Source: Planctomycetota bacterium
GTDB lineage: Bacteria; Planctomycetota; Phycisphaerae; FEN-1346; JAACEH01
Direction: 5' to 3'
Assembly (NCBI GenBank): GCA_016935955.1
Contig: JAFGPY010000405.1
Location: 1 to 9,902, forward strand
DNA length: 9,902 nt
Numbering within the stretch: the first letter of the stretch is position 1; each line of letters starts with the position of its first letter. The notes beneath the pieces were generated by a model. It did not search any database. It was not told the DNA's origin and saw nothing but the letters and a program-made list of their open reading frames with translations. Position numbers and translations under genes: made by a program. Positions 1 to 7,559 of this stretch are shown piece by piece.

Positions 1-1218
1 CGTGGCGACCATGGGCCGCCGCGTCACGGCGGCGGCAATGCGGTCCCACAGGCCGCCGGTCAGGGCCTTGGCGACAACCTCTTTGCGGCCGGGCCAGAAC
101 AGCAGCCGTCCCGCCAGCAGGTAGAGGGCCGGGGCCAGGGTAAGTGAGGCGATGCAGCCGACGCCCAGGGCGACAGCGATGCTCGGGCCGGCTTTCTGGA
201 AGGCGCGGAATTCGGCCAGGCACATCAGCGACAGGCCGGCCATGGTCGTCAGGGCCGAGGCGGCAATGGCCGCACCCGTGCCGCGAAGGGCCGCGGTCAT
301 GGCCTCGCCCAGACTGCGTCCGGCGGCCACCTCCTCCTTGTAACGGGCGATGACGAACAGGCAGTAGTCCGTCCCACTGCCGAACAGAATGACGACAACC
401 AGCATCTCAATCGCGGGGTCGGCCTGGAACCCGAGCGGGGCCAGGGCGTAGAGCGTCCGCATGGCCACGTGGACCGCGGCCGCCAGGGTCACCAGCGGCA
501 CAAGCATGGCCACAGGGCTGCGGTAGACGGCCAGCAGGATGACCATCACCAGGACGATCGTGACGGCCGTCGAGCGGTCGACGCTCTGGACGGTGGCCTC
601 GTTGTAGTTGACGTAGAACCCGGCGTCGCCGGTGATCTCGAACTGCAGGTCGCCGAGTTGCCCGGCGGTCTTCATGGCTTCGAGCTTGCCGCGGATGGCC
701 CGGACGGTGGCCTGGGTGCTGCGGGCTGTGAAGATATCGGGCATGCCCACGGGTACCAGGGCCGTGGTGACGGTGCCGTCGTCGCGTCGGGCGGTCAGTT
801 GGTTGATCAGTTGAGCGTCGGTCGCTGTGCTGCGGACCGGCGCGTCGCGGAGGGCCTGGCGGACCTGGTCGGTCCAGTGGTCGGACACCGAGTCGGGCAG
901 GTCGACCGGATCGCGAATCCAGTTGACTAGGCAGGCCACCGGACCTTCGGGGCTGACGAGCTGCTGAAGGTCGATGCCCTTCTCACTGTGCAGCACCACG
1001 AGAGCCGTCGAGTACCGGCACTGGCCGGGGAACAGTTCGCGGAGTTTTTTCTGTGCGGCCTGGCTGGGCTGGGTGTCAGGCAGATACATCTTGGTGCCGT
1101 CATCGGCCGCACCGTCATCCTTGTGGACCCACATCCCCAGGCCGCCGACGAGCATGGCCCAGACGGCCAGGACCATGGCCGCGGTGCGCCGAGAAACCGG
1201 TTTTGGAGGTACTGTCAT
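1..1218 (-). CDS. MMPL/RND-family exporter, N-terminal part (cut by window start)
   Basis: The minus-strand frame is open from the ATG at 1218 to the window edge: 406 codons, no stop, C-terminal part missing. A first membrane segment (about residues 13-31) is followed by a periplasmic domain (about 32-215) and then a block of membrane helices (about 217-260, 268-292, 312-334, 345-368). Residues 279-288 read FGSGTDYCLF, the conserved Gly-x-Gly-x-Asp-Tyr signature of MMPL transporters, whose Asp-Tyr pair (D284, Y285) is thought to carry protons. This order matches half of a two-fold-repeated RND pump of the inner membrane that exports lipids or hydrophobic compounds using the proton gradient; the substrate cannot be told. 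The start is supported by a GGGGA ribosome site about 7 bases upstream. The gene diverges from the apbE-like gene, with 176 bp between them. Family assignment is secure; function is inferred. Confidence 0.9.
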   Translation of the reverse strand, partial: MTVPPKPVSRRTAAMVLAVWAMLVGGLGMWVHKDDGAADDGTKMYLPDTQPSQAAQKKLRELFPGQCRYSTALVVLHSEKGIDLQQLVSPEGPVACLVNWIRDPVDLPDSVSDHWTDQVRQALRDAPVRSTATDAQLINQLTARRDDGTVTTALVPVGMPDIFTARSTQATVRAIRGKLEAMKTAGQLGDLQFEITGDAGFYVNYNEATVQSVDRSTAVTIVLVMVILLAVYRSPVAMLVPLVTLAAAVHVAMRTLYALAPLGFQADPAIEMLVVVILFGSGTDYCLFVIARYKEEVAAGRSLGEAMTAALRGTGAAIAASALTTMAGLSLMCLAEFRAFQKAGPSIAVALGVGCIASLTLAPALYLLAGRLLFWPGRKEVVAKALTGGLWDRIAAAVTRRPMVAT

Positions 1219-1242
1219 GGAGTTCCCCGGACAACTCTGACC

Positions 1243-1258
1243 ACCCGGAACACCGGGT
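1243..1258 (-). other. small hairpin in the exporter 5' leader
   Basis: A perfect 6-bp inverted repeat (1243-1248 with 1253-1258) encloses a 4-base loop. It lies between the candidate exporter promoter and its start codon, so it would fold in that mRNA. No T-run follows. It may be a leader structure or chance in GC-rich DNA. Confidence 0.3.
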
Positions 1259-1280
1259 CGCATCACAGGAGCAAGGGCGT

Positions 1281-1309
1281 ATGCTAAACAGGAGGCTTAA
1301 AAAGGGCAA
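1281..1309 (-). promoter_or_regulatory. candidate promoter of the exporter gene
   Basis: On the minus strand TTGCCC (1309-1304) and TAGCAT (1286-1281) are separated by 17 bases; each matches sigma-70 consensus at 4 of 6 positions. It lies about 65 bp upstream of the start codon. No comparably good promoter was found for the opposing apbE-like gene: TTGACA occurs at 1329-1334, but only a poor -10 lies at the right distance. Confidence 0.3.
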
Positions 1310-1394
1310 GGAAAACCGTCGCCGGACGTTGACAAGTGACGGGACTTGAGGCATGAGTCCTGGGTAACGTGATGTCGGGACAGGTGGGTTGCCG

Positions 1395-2540
1395 ATGTTG
1401 TATCGCATGGTAGGATTTCAGTCTGGAGTGTTCAGTTTGCGGCAAGGATTGCTGCTCGCGTCGATCGTCTGGGTCGCGGGGACTGCCGGGTGCGGCAGTT
1501 CGCAGGACACTGCGCAGAAGCCCTACCCCACGGACGTCGCGTCGGCGAGTTTCCAGCAGCAACAGGTCGGTGACCGGGCAACAATGCGCGGCGACGTGGA
1601 CTTCGTGACCATGAGCACCGAGGGACGGCTGGTGGTCTACGCCGACGACCAGACCCAGGCCGACGCGGCGATTCGCGCGGCCCTGGAACGAGTGGCCGAC
1701 ATCGCCAAGAAACTGAACCGCTACGACCCGGCCAGCGAGCTGTCGGCAATCAATGCAGCGGCGGGCAACCAGGCGGTTGACGTCAGCGACACGACGGGGC
1801 GGGCGATCGAGGCGGCACGGCAGATGTGGCGGGACAGCCGCGGCGCATTCAACCCTCTGGTCGGACGGCTGGTGGCTCTGTGGAAGCAGGCGTCCGAGAG
1901 CGGCGTCGAGCCGACAAGCGAGTCGATTGACGAGGCCCGGTCCCTGCTGGACATGGCCGACCTGGAGTGCGAACGGTCGGGGACCGGCTACCGGGTGCGG
2001 CTGCAGCGGACGGGCATGCAATTGGACCTGGGTGGCCTGGCCAAGGGCTGGGCAGCACAGGAGGCCATCGCTGCAGCCCGACGGCAGAAAGGCCTGCGTT
2101 CGATCCTGGTCATGCTAGGCGGCGACGGCACGGTTTGGAGCGAACCGGGATGGGCGCGGCCGTGGACGGTGGCCGTCCAGGACCCTCGCGACAGCGCGAA
2201 CCGGGCGATCCTGACGAAAATCGAGCTGACCGACGGCAGCGTGGTCACCAGCGGCAACTACTACCGCTATTTCGAAATCGGCGGGCGTCGTCTGAGCCAT
2301 ATTATCGACCCGCGGACGGGTCGGCCGACCGAGAGCATGCTGGTCAGCGCGACGGTCATCCACCCGGACGGAGCCGCAGCCGATGCCCTGGCGACGGCCT
2401 GCATGGTACTGGGGCGGGACGATTCGCTGGCCCTGCTGGGCCGCACGAAGGGGGCCGAGGGATTGCTGCTGACGGCGTCCGGGGACGACCTTGGGCGGTA
2501 CGAGACGGACGGTCTCGCGGGATACGAAATTCGGCGTTGA
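1395..2540 (+). CDS. apbE: ApbE-family FAD:protein FMN transferase, predicted lipoprotein
   Basis: The 381-residue product has the ApbE motifs in order: NRYDPASELSAIN near the N-terminus, DLGGLAKG (211-218), a GGDG loop, TSGNYY (285-290), HIIDPRTG (302-309) and DALATA (330-335), whose Asp and Thr correspond to the metal-binding site. Such enzymes use FAD and magnesium to attach FMN covalently to a threonine in exported flavoproteins, for example NqrC or RnfG subunits; no substrate gene lies in the window. The N-terminus has a hydrophobic stretch (about 18-31) ending in TAGC, so Cys33 is a likely lipidation site, although Thr at -3 is atypical. ATG at 1395 is preferred to the in-frame TTG at 1389: the AGGTGG site at 1382-1387 lies 7 bases from the ATG but only 1 from the TTG. 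No clear terminator follows. Confidence 0.93.
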   Translation: MLYRMVGFQSGVFSLRQGLLLASIVWVAGTAGCGSSQDTAQKPYPTDVASASFQQQQVGDRATMRGDVDFVTMSTEGRLVVYADDQTQADAAIRAALERVADIAKKLNRYDPASELSAINAAAGNQAVDVSDTTGRAIEAARQMWRDSRGAFNPLVGRLVALWKQASESGVEPTSESIDEARSLLDMADLECERSGTGYRVRLQRTGMQLDLGGLAKGWAAQEAIAAARRQKGLRSILVMLGGDGTVWSEPGWARPWTVAVQDPRDSANRAILTKIELTDGSVVTSGNYYRYFEIGGRRLSHIIDPRTGRPTESMLVSATVIHPDGAAADALATACMVLGRDDSLALLGRTKGAEGLLLTASGDDLGRYETDGLAGYEIRR

Positions 2541-2579
2541 GGATCGTAAAAGGATGTTAGGTGACGAGGCGTTTTTGTC

Positions 2580-2608
2580 TTGACAGAAGGCGGCCGCACG
2601 ATAATTAT
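2580..2608 (+). promoter_or_regulatory. sigma-70-type promoter for the acidic-tail gene
   Basis: A perfect TTGACA (2580-2585) is followed after 17 bases by AATTAT (2603-2608, 4 of 6), within an AT-rich patch unusual for this DNA. The predicted start near 2615 leaves a leader of about 44 nt before the ATG at 2659. Confidence 0.6.
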
Positions 2609-2613
2609 TCACC

Positions 2614-2629
2614 AGCGCCGTGCGGCGCT
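2614..2629 (+). other. hairpin at the predicted 5' end of the transcript
   Basis: A 6-bp perfect stem (2614-2619 with 2624-2629) with loop GTGC sits almost exactly where transcription from the promoter at 2580-2608 should begin. A 5'-terminal stem can protect mRNA from decay; that role is inferred. Confidence 0.4.
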
Positions 2630-2658
2630 CTGGGGTAGCGTAGAGTCGGAGACAACTG

Positions 2659-3123
2659 ATGGCCCGTGGTAAGAAACGCAACGAAGACGCGGACGCTATT
2701 CCGCCGGAGGAACCAAGTAAGGACGAGGCGGCTAGCGATGGCACCATGACCGAGTTGGTGACTGTGGTTCAGGCACCCAATATGAGAGAGGCGCAGATGA
2801 TGAAGTCGATCTTGGAATCGGCCGAAATACCGGCCTTCATTGGCAGTGACGAGACCGGAACGAGCAACGGCCTGCGAGGCGTGCCGATTCTGGTCCCGGA
2901 GGACCTGGCGGGCCAGGCGGCGGAGATTCTGGCCGACGCCGCCATGGACGATGAGGAGTTCATGGACGAGGACGCCGAGGAAGAGGACGAGGACTTCGAC
3001 GGCGAGTGGGAAGACGACGAAGACGACGACCTGTTCGACGATGACGACGACTTCGACGACCTGGAAGACGGGGATGGCGACGATCTGGACGACCTCGACG
3101 ACGTCGAGGACGACGATTTCTAG
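2659..3123 (+). CDS. DUF2007-like small protein with a highly acidic C-terminal tail
   Basis: The product has 154 residues in three parts: a charged N-terminus (1-30), a compact domain (about 31-94) and a tail (97-154). The middle part, with LVTVVQAPNMREAQMMKSIL and then GVPILVPEDLAGQAAEIL, resembles DUF2007 (putative signal-transducing proteins), a short alpha/beta fold that begins with a strand, has a helix covering a sibling-like EAxxxxxxLE segment, and ends with a VxVPEExxxxA strand-helix. In the tail 42 of 58 residues are Asp or Glu, mostly Asp, with Phe, Leu and Trp spaced between them. GGAG precedes the ATG by about 7 bases. It has its own promoter and terminator, so it looks monocistronic. 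Its function is unknown; a protein-binding or ion-binding role for the tail is possible. No membrane segment or signal peptide is seen. Confidence 0.83.
   Translation: MARGKKRNEDADAIPPEEPSKDEAASDGTMTELVTVVQAPNMREAQMMKSILESAEIPAFIGSDETGTSNGLRGVPILVPEDLAGQAAEILADAAMDDEEFMDEDAEEEDEDFDGEWEDDEDDDLFDDDDDFDDLEDGDGDDLDDLDDVEDDDF
2947..3120 (+). repeat. low-complexity GAC/GAG/GAA codon tract (acidic tail)
   Basis: Irregular triplet repetition, mostly GAC and GAT with GAG and GAA, encodes the 58-residue acidic tail. Synonymous codons are mixed, so it is not a clean microsatellite, although replication slippage could still alter its length. Confidence 0.7.
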
Positions 3124-3150
3124 CCTCCGACACGCACCCTGACAATCGCG

Positions 3151-3190
3151 ACGGACGGTTCCGGAATCGGCGGAACCGTCCGTTCTCTTG
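3151..3190 (+). terminator. intrinsic terminator after the acidic-tail gene
   Basis: A perfect 13-bp inverted repeat (3151-3163 with 3171-3183) with a 7-base loop begins 27 bp after the stop codon and runs into a modest T-rich tract (TTCTCTTGT). The stem is strong; the T-tract is mediocre. It separates this gene from the kinase gene 36 bp beyond. Confidence 0.75.
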
Positions 3191-3216
3191 TCCGCAACGC
3201 AAACAGCCGATACGTC

Positions 3217-3221
3217 AGGAG
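3217..3221 (+). promoter_or_regulatory. ribosome binding site fixing the kinase start
   Basis: AGGAG lies 5 bases before the ATG at 3227. It selects that ATG over an in-frame TTG at 3188, which falls inside the terminator tail and has no ribosome site. Confidence 0.8.
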
Positions 3222-3226
3222 CCCCC

Positions 3227-4759
3227 ATGGCACTTCTACTGGGCATCGACATTGGAACCAGCGGCACCAAGACGCTGCTGGTGGACGAGCGCGGCCGAAT
3301 CGTGGCCTCGGCATCGGCCGAGTATCCATGCCTGACGCCGAAACCGGCCTGGAGCGAGCAAGATCCTGAGCACTGGGTGACGGCGACGAAACGGACCGTG
3401 CGGGCGGTGATGCGACAGGCCGCAAACCGCGACGTTTCGGCCATCGGCCTGTCGGGCCAGATGCACGGGTCGGTGTTTCTGGACGCCTCGGGCCGCGTGC
3501 TGCGACCGGCCATCCTGTGGAACGATCAGCGAACGGCCGACCAGTGCGATGAAATCACGCGCCGGGCTGGTGGACGACGGCAACTGATCCGGATGGTGGC
3601 CAATCCAGCCCTGACAGGGTTCACGGCCCCGAAGATTCTGTGGGTCCGCCGCCACGAACCGCGCGTCTACGACCGCACGGTTAAGATTCTTCTGCCGAAA
3701 GACTATGTTCGCTACCGCCTGACGGGTGAATTCGCCACCGAAGTCAGCGACGCCAGCGGGACGCTGCTGCTGGATGTGCGGCGGCGGCAGTGGTCCAAGG
3801 CCTTGATGTCGAAGCTGGACATCGACGCGGACTTGATGCCACGGTGCTACGAGTCGCCGGAAGTGACCGGCGTGCTGAGCGCCGCGGGGGCGCGGCTTCT
3901 GGGCCTGAGGCCGGGCGTGCCGGTGGTGGGCGGAGGCGGGGACAATGCGGCCGGAGCGGTGGGCAACGGCATTGTCCGCCGCGGTCTGGTCAGCGCCAGC
4001 ATCGGTACGAGCGGCGTGGTGTTCGCCCACGCCGACACGATGGAGACGGACCCGGAAGGGCGCGTGCACACGTTCTGTACGGCCGTCCCCGGCAAGTGGC
4101 ACGTGATGGGCGTCGTGTTGGCGGCCGGCGGCAGCCTGCAGTGGTACCGCAACGCCCTGTGCGAAAGCCAGATGGCCGAGGCCCGCCGTCGCAAGGTGGA
4201 CTCGTACGAACTGGTCACGTCCGACGCGGCTGCGGCTCCCGTGGGGTCGCGCGGTCTGTATTTCCTGCCGTACATCACGGGCGAGCGAACACCGCATGCC
4301 GATCCGTACGCCCGGGGATGTTGGGTCGGCCTGTCGAACATGCATGGGCGCCAGGAACTGGCCCGCAGCGTCATGGAGGGCATTACCTACGCCATGCGCG
4401 ACAGCCTGGAGATCATCCGCGGCATGGGCGTTCCGGTGCGGCAGATTCGAGCCACAGGCGGCGGGGCACGGAGCCAGTTCTGGCGGCAGATGCAGGCGGA
4501 CATGTACGGCCAAGCGGTCCACACGATCAACGCCGGCGAGGGGCCGGCCTACGGCGCCGCCCTGTTGGCCGGAGTCGGAGCAGGCGTCTGGTCATCGGTG
4601 CCGCAAGCGTCCGCAGCCGTGGTCAAAGTGCAGACGTCCACGCGACCGCAGCACAAGGCCCGTGTCGCCTACGACCGACGGTACAGCGAGTTTCGGGCCT
4701 TGTACCGCAGCCTGAAAAGCGACTTCGCCCGCATCGCGTCCATCGAGCGCGACCGGTGA
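3227..4759 (+). CDS. xylB: xylulokinase-type FGGY carbohydrate kinase
   Basis: The 510-residue product is full length for the family. The N-terminal [15 protein letters not shown] is the phosphate-binding loop of the FGGY fold. SGQMHG (76-81), followed by LWNDQRT, is typical of xylulokinases, as is [27 protein letters not shown] contains D239, which matches the catalytic base of E. coli XylB, and the C-terminal lobe has [18 protein letters not shown] and [11 protein letters not shown] for ATP binding. The expected reaction is ATP-dependent phosphorylation of D-xylulose to xylulose 5-phosphate in the cytoplasm. No xylose isomerase, transporter or regulator is nearby, so a related ketose substrate cannot be excluded. 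With only 36 bp between the upstream terminator and the start, and no clear promoter, expression may depend on read-through or a non-consensus promoter. Confidence 0.9.
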   Translation: MALLLGIDIGTSGTKTLLVDERGRIVASASAEYPCLTPKPAWSEQDPEHWVTATKRTVRAVMRQAANRDVSAIGLSGQMHGSVFLDASGRVLRPAILWNDQRTADQCDEITRRAGGRRQLIRMVANPALTGFTAPKILWVRRHEPRVYDRTVKILLPKDYVRYRLTGEFATEVSDASGTLLLDVRRRQWSKALMSKLDIDADLMPRCYESPEVTGVLSAAGARLLGLRPGVPVVGGGGDNAAGAVGNGIVRRGLVSASIGTSGVVFAHADTMETDPEGRVHTFCTAVPGKWHVMGVVLAAGGSLQWYRNALCESQMAEARRRKVDSYELVTSDAAAAPVGSRGLYFLPYITGERTPHADPYARGCWVGLSNMHGRQELARSVMEGITYAMRDSLEIIRGMGVPVRQIRATGGGARSQFWRQMQADMYGQAVHTINAGEGPAYGAALLAGVGAGVWSSVPQASAAVVKVQTSTRPQHKARVAYDRRYSEFRALYRSLKSDFARIASIERDR

Positions 4760-4805
4760 CAGTCGGCCGCCGTATTGCGAACAGTGCGGTCCTGCCCTAT
4801 CGGCC

Positions 4806-4833
4806 CTGCCAAGGGGGTTGTGTTTCCTGGCAG
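4806..4833 (+). other. imperfect hairpin downstream of the kinase gene
   Basis: CTGCCA (4806-4811) pairs with TGGCAG (4828-4833); two more G-C pairs and three possible G-U pairs continue the stem past one bulged A. No T-run follows, so it is at best a weak terminator. It could also be an operator for the sensor kinase gene. Confidence 0.35.
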
Positions 4834-4844
4834 AATTGATAGTC

Positions 4845-4874
4845 TTGTGGTTGACCGCTCGCGTCACGTAAGAT
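4845..4874 (+). promoter_or_regulatory. weak candidate promoter of the two-component operon
   Basis: TTGTGG (3 of 6) and TAAGAT (4 of 6) are separated by 18 bases, about 80 bp before the kinase start. A better -35, TTGACC at 4851-4856, has no -10 at a normal distance. The real promoter of this operon is uncertain. Confidence 0.2.
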
Positions 4875-4955
4875 GGCCCGACCTGTGTTCTGCGTCCGCA
4901 TCCCTCTGCGGCACCGAGGGCTGTCCAACGGGCACACAGTGAACAAGCATTGTCC

Positions 4956-6776
4956 ATGACCCAACCGCCGAACCAACTTCGCAAGGTCGTCACGTCGGTC
5001 GCCCCCGTAGCGATTGCCATCGCCGCGGCCGTCCTGGCAATCGTGTTCCATGAGCAGTACTACCATTTCAGCAAAGATCATTACCTGCTGTTCCACAGCC
5101 TCGGAGAGTTCACGTCAATCGCCATCGGGGCCTCGTTGTTCTTGGTTTTCTGGAACGCTCGAGGATTCCTGCGCAACAATTATCTGCTGGTGGTCGGCAT
5201 CGCCTACCTGTTCGTGGCGCTGCTGGACCTGCTCCACACACTGGCCTACAAAGGCATGGGCGTCTTCTACGCAACAGGCAGCAACCTGGCCACGCAACTC
5301 TGGATTGCCGCCCGGTACGTCGAGAGCCTGTCGCTGTTCGGTGCGACATTAGTGCTGGGCCGCCGCATACGGGCCGGCATGCTGCTTCTGGTCTATGCCG
5401 CCGTGACCACTCTGATCCTGTTGGCCATCTTCGCCTGGAACGCGTTCCCCGTCTGCTACGACGACGCTGCGGGCCGCCTGACGCCCTTCAAGGTCATCAG
5501 CGAATACATCATCTGCGGCCTGCTGATTGCGGCCGGAGCGTTGCTCGTGCGGAGGCGACAGCACTTCGACCACACCGTCACAAAGTGGCTGCTCTGGGCT
5601 ATCGCGACCACGGTTGGCTCGGAGATACTTTTCACGATGTACGAGGATCCGTACGGACTGTCGAACATGATCGGCCACCTGCTCAAGTTGATCTCGTTCT
5701 ACATGGTCTACAAGGCCCTGATCGAAACCGGACTGACAAAACCCTACGACGTCCTCTTCCGCAGCCTGCGTGAAAGCCAGGAGGCCACGCGGCGATCGGA
5801 GGCCAAGTACCGCAACCTGGTCGAGCACGCCGCCGACATGATCTTCGTGCACGATCTCGACGGCCGCATCCTGGAGGCCAACCAGTGCGCGTGTGACAGC
5901 ACGGGGTATGACCACGACGAACTGAGGAGAGTGAACCTGGCCGAGATCGACCTCGGTTTCCAGCACGACGGACATCAGCAGGAACTACGCCGTTTGACGT
6001 CAGGCCAGGCATCGGCCACATTCGACACGACGTTCCGCCGCAAGGACCGCTCGACGTTTCCCGCGGCGGTACGCATTGCCGCTGTGAGCGAGGAAAGCCA
6101 GTTGTCGCTCATGGCCATCGCCCGGGATGTCAGCGCGCAGTACCGGATGCAGAGTGAACTGGTCCGCCGAGCCGATCAGATGGCGACCCTGGTCCGCGAG
6201 GCCCACCACCGCATCCGCAACAATCTGCAGTCGCTGATCGCCCTGCTGGAACTGGAGCGCGATCACATCGGACCCGACGGCGTCGAAGCACTGGAGCGAT
6301 GCATGTCGCGGATCCGCGCCGCCGCCATGGTGCACCGGTTGCTGACGACCGAGGCCGCAAGCGACGTGCCGCTGCTGAATCTGCTGAAGGGACTGGCGGA
6401 ACTGGCCAAGGCCACGTATCTGGGCGAGCAGGGATTGCGCGTCGAGATTGGCGTGACCGGACGGAACTTCGACCTGTCTAGCAAGAAGGCCACGGCATTG
6501 GCCATTGCCGTCAACGAACTGATGTCCAACGCGATTCTGCACGCCTTCGAGGGGCGGTCGCTGGGCAGGATCAACATCGAGGTCGAGTCGCCGGAGGGCG
6601 GCCAGGTGCTGATCCGCGTGATCGACAACGGCACCGGACGGCCGAACGACGACCGCGAAGGCACGGGGCTGGCCCTGATTCGCCAACTCGTCGAGCACGA
6701 CCTGAGCGGCCGCTTCGAGCTGGACAGTGCCGCGGAGGGTTGCCAGGCGCGGATCGCATTTCCGCTGGGAGGATGA
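4956..6776 (+). CDS. MASE3-PAS-HisKA_2 sensor histidine kinase
   Basis: The 606-residue product starts with a multi-helix membrane domain (about 15-258) with MASE3 hallmarks: FHSLGEFTSIAIG (46-58), GIAYLFVALLDLLHTLAYKGM (81-101), LATQLWIAARYVESLSL (111-127) and LTPFKVISEYII (175-186). A short linker leads to a PAS domain (about 283-395), then a HisKA_2 block (about 402-470) with REAHHRIRNNLQ (414-425; H418 the likely phosphorylation site) and a HATPase (about 475-603) with NELMSN (520-525), DNGTG (557-561) and GTGLAL (569-574). HisKA_2 kinases of the EutW type commonly pair with ANTAR regulators, and the next gene encodes one. The MASE3 ligand is unknown. ATG at 4956 is chosen over TTG at 4950, but neither has a strong ribosome site, which suggests low expression. 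The stop overlaps the ribosome site region of the next gene. Confidence 0.93.
   Translation: MTQPPNQLRKVVTSVAPVAIAIAAAVLAIVFHEQYYHFSKDHYLLFHSLGEFTSIAIGASLFLVFWNARGFLRNNYLLVVGIAYLFVALLDLLHTLAYKGMGVFYATGSNLATQLWIAARYVESLSLFGATLVLGRRIRAGMLLLVYAAVTTLILLAIFAWNAFPVCYDDAAGRLTPFKVISEYIICGLLIAAGALLVRRRQHFDHTVTKWLLWAIATTVGSEILFTMYEDPYGLSNMIGHLLKLISFYMVYKALIETGLTKPYDVLFRSLRESQEATRRSEAKYRNLVEHAADMIFVHDLDGRILEANQCACDSTGYDHDELRRVNLAEIDLGFQHDGHQQELRRLTSGQASATFDTTFRRKDRSTFPAAVRIAAVSEESQLSLMAIARDVSAQYRMQSELVRRADQMATLVREAHHRIRNNLQSLIALLELERDHIGPDGVEALERCMSRIRAAAMVHRLLTTEAASDVPLLNLLKGLAELAKATYLGEQGLRVEIGVTGRNFDLSSKKATALAIAVNELMSNAILHAFEGRSLGRINIEVESPEGGQVLIRVIDNGTGRPNDDREGTGLALIRQLVEHDLSGRFELDSAAEGCQARIAFPLGG
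6767..6772 (+). promoter_or_regulatory. ribosome binding site fixing the response regulator start
   Basis: GGGAGG lies 6 bases before the ATG at 6779 but directly touches the in-frame ATG at 6773, which overlaps the kinase stop. The spacing favours 6779. The site lies inside the last kinase codons, so translation of the two genes is coupled. Confidence 0.75.
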
Positions 6777-6778
6777 TC

Positions 6779-7390
6779 ATGAGCGGCGAGCATTCGGACA
6801 CATCGAGTGATGCCGTGCAGCGTGTCTTCGTCGTCGAGGATGAGTCGCTGGTAGCCATGGGGCTGGAGCGGATTCTGCGGCGCGAGTTGTCGGCCGAGGT
6901 GCACCTGTTCGCCACGGCCGAGGCCGCATTGGCCGAACTCGAACGGCTCAAGCCCGACCTCGTCCTGATGGACATCAAGCTGGGCACGGGCATGGACGGT
7001 CTGGCGGCTTCTCGCGAGATCATGGAGCGGCGGCCCTGCCCGGTGATCGTCACGACGGCCTTCACCGACGAGAAGTATCTGCAGGAGGCCGTGCAGTCGC
7101 ACGTCTTCGGCTACCTGGTCAAGCCGATCGTCGCCCGGCAGTTGCTCAGCGTAATGGCTCTGGCGCGCAGCCGCTTTGCGGAATTCCAACGGCTGCGCGA
7201 GGAGAACGAGACGCTACGAGACGCCCTGGAGACCCGCAAACTGGTCGAGAAGGCCAAGGGCCTACTGATGCAGAAGAAGGGACTGACCGAGCAACAGGCC
7301 TACGAGATCATGCGAGCCCAGAGCCAGAAACAGTCGCAGCCGATGCGAGAGATCGCTCGCAACATACTCGGCGCGGCCGACTTCCTGTGA
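6779..7390 (+). CDS. response regulator with receiver and ANTAR RNA-binding domains
   Basis: The 203-residue product has a receiver domain (about 14-130) with the acidic pair E20/D21, phosphoacceptor D65 in LMDIKL, T93 and K115 in LVKP. A coiled stretch (about 131-150) leads to an ANTAR domain (about 145-197) with LETRKLVEKAKGLLMQKKGL and QAYEIMR...REIARNIL, matching the AKG-LM core and three-helix pattern of AmiR, NasR and EutV. ANTAR proteins do not bind promoters. They bind short RNA hairpins with six-base loops and prevent an intrinsic terminator from forming, usually as phosphorylation-induced dimers. The kinase upstream is the obvious partner. A leader with hexaloop hairpins overlapping a terminator starts about 105 bp downstream, a plausible direct target. 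All key receiver residues are present. Confidence 0.95.
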   Translation: MSGEHSDTSSDAVQRVFVVEDESLVAMGLERILRRELSAEVHLFATAEAALAELERLKPDLVLMDIKLGTGMDGLAASREIMERRPCPVIVTTAFTDEKYLQEAVQSHVFGYLVKPIVARQLLSVMALARSRFAEFQRLREENETLRDALETRKLVEKAKGLLMQKKGLTEQQAYEIMRAQSQKQSQPMREIARNILGAADFL

Positions 7391-7403
7391 TTGTGTCGGC
7401 GGC

Positions 7404-7454
7404 AACTCGCGCACTATCCGCGAGTTATAAGAAAAACGAGAAACGTCCGTTTTT
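7404..7454 (+). terminator. two tandem hairpins closing the two-component operon
   Basis: An 8-bp perfect stem (7404-7411 with 7419-7426, 7-base loop) is followed by a 7-bp A/T-rich stem (7432-7438 with 7448-7454, 9-base loop) whose 3' arm ends in five T's. Together they probably end kinase-regulator transcription. The second stem is A-rich upstream and T-rich downstream, as in a bidirectional terminator. Neither loop is a hexaloop. Confidence 0.45.
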
Positions 7455-7458
7455 ACCC

Positions 7459-7488
7459 TTGGCAAGGGGGCTTCGTTCGATGTAGTAT
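7459..7488 (+). promoter_or_regulatory. promoter of the zinc-ribbon operon leader
   Basis: TTGGCA (7459-7464, 5 of 6) and TAGTAT (7483-7488, 4 of 6) are separated by 18 bases. An overlapping TATACT (7486-7491, 5 of 6) is a better -10 but would need a 21-base spacer. The start should fall near 7495-7498, at the base of the first leader hairpin. Confidence 0.6.
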
Positions 7489-7495
7489 ACTTTGG

Positions 7496-7513
7496 TCGGT
7501 CGACGAGGGCCGA
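7496..7513 (+). other. leader hairpin 1, hexaloop GACGAG
   Basis: A 6-bp stem (7496-7501 with 7508-7513, one G-U pair) closes a six-base loop GACGAG. It sits at the predicted 5' end of the transcript and is the candidate P1 element. Confidence 0.5.
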
Positions 7514-7524
7514 GAAAATTCGTT

Positions 7525-7546
7525 GGGCGCCGGCGAAGGCGAGCCC
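7525..7546 (+). other. leader hairpin 2, hexaloop GGCGAA
   Basis: GGGC and GCC (7525-7531) pair with GGC and GCCC (7538-7546), leaving a 2-base bulge (7541-7542) and a six-base loop GGCGAA. In the alternative register CGCC/GGCG the loop is unchanged. Confidence 0.45.
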
Positions 7547-7559
7547 GCAAGAAGAGAAA

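Noticed and set aside
2605..3513. Antisense frame with a hydrophobic valine-rich stretch that looks like membrane helices
   Set aside because: The Val, Leu and Ile run is the reverse complement of the GAC/GAG codons of the acidic tail, not a real membrane protein.
3236..4522. 428-codon open frame antisense to the kinase gene
   Set aside because: Shadow of third-position GC bias. The plus-strand frame has full xylulokinase motifs; the antisense product has no recognisable domain and no ribosome site.
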